Assembly: GCA_025363015.1 (NCBI GenBank)
Contig: JANYEQ010000050.1
Span: 1-37,971, forward strand
Reading direction: 5' to 3'
DNA: 37,971 nt
Origin: Bacteroidota bacterium
GTDB lineage: Bacteria > Bacteroidota > Bacteroidia > B-17B0 > Aurantibacillaceae
Part shown: in pieces, positions 35,940-37,971 of the stretch
Layout of the letters: each line of letters starts with the position of its first letter
Numbering within the stretch: position 1 is the stretch's first letter
Notes under the pieces: generated by a model
What the model was told of the DNA's origin: nothing
Databases searched by the model: none
Seen by the model: the letters and a program-made list of their open reading frames with translations, nothing else
Translations under genes and position numbers: made by a program

Positions 35940-37667
35940 TTATTCGTTGGTTAAACTTAATTCTGCTCCATTTACAGCTCGCAATAAATAATCTTCAATA
36001 GTTCGAACCACATCGCTACCAGCTTCTTTCGTTGTTGTGGTTTTTACTTCAAATTTTTCTACTAAACTTTTTATATTAACAGTTACGTTGCGCACCGTTT
36101 TGCCACCCCCACTAATACTATCAATGCCACTTTTTAAATGGGAATTGTGGTGTGCGCCTTTTTTATCGTTTGGATTTTTAAATGCGTCTTTTACCTTATT
36201 TAAAGATTCATCGATTTTGCCTTTAGGATTAAGAATTGCATTAATAAAAGCATCAAATTCAGCTTTTTTACTTTTCGCCTCTTGATTTTTTAAAACAGGG
36301 TCAAATATTTCAGCATACATTAAACTGCCTCCATATTTTTTACTCATATACTTATGAGCTCTATTTACTGCATCCTCTTGTTTATTTTTTTTAGAAGATT
36401 CTTCTATAATTTGATTATCACTAAGTCCGCCACTTTCTAAAAAACTTCGTTTAAATATATTTCCGTTAAAAGTATTACTAATACTTTTGCCAACAACATC
36501 CAATGTGTTCATTAACCCATCAAGTGCTGGTAAAATAAAATCGCCTATGGCTAGACCCCAGCTCTTGAGTTGGTCGCCAAGGTCGCCCCAAGCTCGAGAG
36601 CGGCTTGCTGCTAAAGCAAATTGCTTATCTGTTTCGCCAAACGAATTATTTATTTCTTTTAGTACATCCTTAAATTTAGTTGCATCTTTTAACATAACAC
36701 CAAATGCAGATTTAGCTTGAGCATCGTGTAAACCAATAGCATCAAAAAAGGCACTTTTAGATTCGGAAGACATATTTCCAATTTTATTACTTAACTCACC
36801 AAATACTACATCCATAGCTTTAAGTTCGCCATTAGGATTAAATATTTTAATACCTGCGTTGCTTAACCCTTTTTGAATGTCAGTTTTGCCAAAGGCGGTA
36901 AACATATTTTGCATTAACATAGCACTATCTGCTGCGCTTTGTCCCTTGCCCGTCATATATGCAAAAGTGCCAGCAACTTGTTCAAAACCTATATTTAAGT
37001 TTGAAGCAGCAGCTGTTAACATAGGCAAATAATTTGCAAAATCTTTAAATTCGCCTGCACCAACCGCTTTTGCTTTTAACAAAACATCCATAATGTGTTC
37101 TGCCTTTGCATTTGAACCAACAATACTCATAGTTTGAGCCAAAGCTCCAGCTGCTAAATCAATATCTACAAAGCCTGCTTGTGCGCCTTTGTTGGCTACT
37201 TTTAGTATTTCCATTGATTTATTAGTGTTATTTATTTGAGAGTTAATTTTTTCAAACGCATCAGGAATTCTTGAGAAATTACCACCACTATGCTCGCCAA
37301 TTTCAATAAGACTAAACTTTAATTTCTCAAGAGCTGGTGAGGTAAGTTGTGATGTAGTATTAATTTTAGCCATACCCTTTTCGTAGTCTAATGCAATTTC
37401 TGCGCTTTTATATAAAGCAGCGCCTACAGCTGTTACCCCTGCACCTAAAAGCATACCACCGCTACCCATAAGTTGCATACCACGAGACATTATAGGAATT
37501 TCGTTTGAAAAATCTTTAGAAAACTGTGCGAATTTAGGTGAGGCTAATTTGTTTTGAAGATTAGTAAATTTATTAGAAAGTTTATCAGCACCATTGCTAT
37601 ATTTAGCAATAATTGAATCAACGTTTCCAGTCATTTTTAACCGCCATTCAGTTATTTTTGTATTCAT
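35940..37667 (-). CDS. Phage tail tape measure protein (TP901 type)
   Basis: 575 residues. The N-terminal coiled region is followed by a hydrophobic Gly-rich segment (MQLMGSGGMLLGAGVTAVGA) and the TP901 core: DIDLAAGALAQTMSIVGS, NYLPMLTAAASNLNIGFEQV, and AYMTGKGQSAADSAMLMQN. A charged linker and a short C-terminal domain follow. Tape measure proteins set tail length and lie inside the tail tube; 575 residues suggests a short tail or a tail-like particle. The gene reads leftwards and ends just before the terminator at 35881, about 200 bp from the element tip at 35733. No baseplate genes lie between, which is unusual for a complete prophage. Confidence 0.85.
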   Translation of the reverse strand: MNTKITEWRLKMTGNVDSIIAKYSNGADKLSNKFTNLQNKLASPKFAQFSKDFSNEIPIMSRGMQLMGSGGMLLGAGVTAVGAALYKSAEIALDYEKGMAKINTTSQLTSPALEKLKFSLIEIGEHSGGNFSRIPDAFEKINSQINNTNKSMEILKVANKGAQAGFVDIDLAAGALAQTMSIVGSNAKAEHIMDVLLKAKAVGAGEFKDFANYLPMLTAAASNLNIGFEQVAGTFAYMTGKGQSAADSAMLMQNMFTAFGKTDIQKGLSNAGIKIFNPNGELKAMDVVFGELSNKIGNMSSESKSAFFDAIGLHDAQAKSAFGVMLKDATKFKDVLKEINNSFGETDKQFALAASRSRAWGDLGDQLKSWGLAIGDFILPALDGLMNTLDVVGKSISNTFNGNIFKRSFLESGGLSDNQIIEESSKKNKQEDAVNRAHKYMSKKYGGSLMYAEIFDPVLKNQEAKSKKAEFDAFINAILNPKGKIDESLNKVKDAFKNPNDKKGAHHNSHLKSGIDSISGGGKTVRNVTVNIKSLVEKFEVKTTTTKEAGSDVVRTIEDYLLRAVNGAELSLTNE

Positions 37668-37696
37668 TTTTTTATTTTTTAATTATAGTCTAAATT

Positions 37697-37971
37697 CTAT
37701 TTTAAACGATTTTCAGGCTTAACCATATTCCAAATTTGTGAATAGATTCCAAATATCATATTGTTATTTTTATTAATTAAAGGATCACACTCCAACATAC
37801 AATTATTGAAAATATATGTATTAAAAGAACCTTTAAGCACATCTTCAGCCTGCAAAGCTTTTTTAATATCCATTAATGTAGGCTGCTTAAAATAAGCAAA
37901 ATGTTCTGTTTTATTTTTAGGATGAATAACTTTTAATTCAAATATTCCATCAGGATATTTTAACTTCCAAT
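37697..37971 (-). CDS. Phage protein upstream of tape measure, C-terminal 90 residues (start beyond window)
   Basis: An open frame enters from the right edge and ends at TAG 37699-37697. It reads WKLKYPDGIFELKVIHPKNK at the start of the visible part and ends QIWNMVKPENRLK. The place directly before a tape measure gene fits a tail assembly chaperone, which is usually a small protein there, but the sequence alone does not prove it. The gap to the tape measure start is 29 bp, so both are one late transcript. Confidence 0.6.
   Translation of the reverse strand, partial: WKLKYPDGIFELKVIHPKNKTEHFAYFKQPTLMDIKKALQAEDVLKGSFNTYIFNNCMLECDPLINKNNNMIFGIYSQIWNMVKPENRLK

Overview
The window looks like chromosomal DNA of a low-GC member of the Bacteroidota. 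The signs are type IX secretion (T9SS) sorting domains, a gliding-motility C-terminal domain, SprB repeats, a TonB receptor with a carboxypeptidase-like plug extension, a PafA-type phosphatase, and promoters of the TTG-N17-23-TAnnTTTG type. The species cannot be told from the sequence.

Layout. (1) 1-5.7 kb: a STAND-type NTPase open at the left edge, read leftwards, then a rightward set of secreted proteins: a T9SS type A protein, a collagen-like protein, a protein with an NADase-type glycan-binding domain, and a WG-repeat lipoprotein. (2) 5.7-7.3 kb: the C-terminal remnant of a large serine recombinase with foreign-looking base use, then a gene-free stretch holding a possible pseudoknotted RNA. 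(3) 7.3-21.6 kb: a leftward block of envelope and secreted genes. It holds an OmpR-type response regulator with Glu in place of the phospho-Asp, a PepSY-like protein, a broken DUF4249 gene, a TonB receptor, a 1205-residue SprB-repeat/gliding C-terminal protein, a lipoprotein, a 1040-residue PHP-domain plus Ig-repeat T9SS protein, and a TPR protein. (4) 22-25.8 kb: a HARE-like winged-helix gene, then a MerR-like regulator, a 72-residue protein and a full-length large serine recombinase whose 3' end runs through the terminator and into the initiator tRNA gene. (5) 25.8-35.7 kb: ordinary chromosome with tRNA-fMet, era, two amidohydrolase genes split by a dead DUF559 gene, a SirB2-cytochrome c fusion, a TrkA-type potassium channel and a PafA-like phosphatase. 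(6) 35.7 kb to the end: a class C beta-lactamase-fold gene cut by a TG-starting mobile-element end with four internal repeats, then leftward phage tail genes (tape measure and the end of an upstream gene).

The most notable signal is regulatory. Three promoters in the secreted block (genes starting at 12158, 17584 and 21561) carry three direct repeats of CTACAGAAT type at an exact 11-bp period, all starting 55-56 bp from the start of a TAnnTTTG box. A fourth promoter (gene starting at 15964) has two such repeats about 42 bp further out. Two other 11-bp-period arrays with different cores lie nearby: ATATTAC x8 at 21942-22025 and TTCTTATA x6 at 22684-22746. PhoB-type regulators bind direct repeats with this 11-bp period. 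The atypical response regulator at 7283-7954 is a candidate for the first set, but that link is inference.
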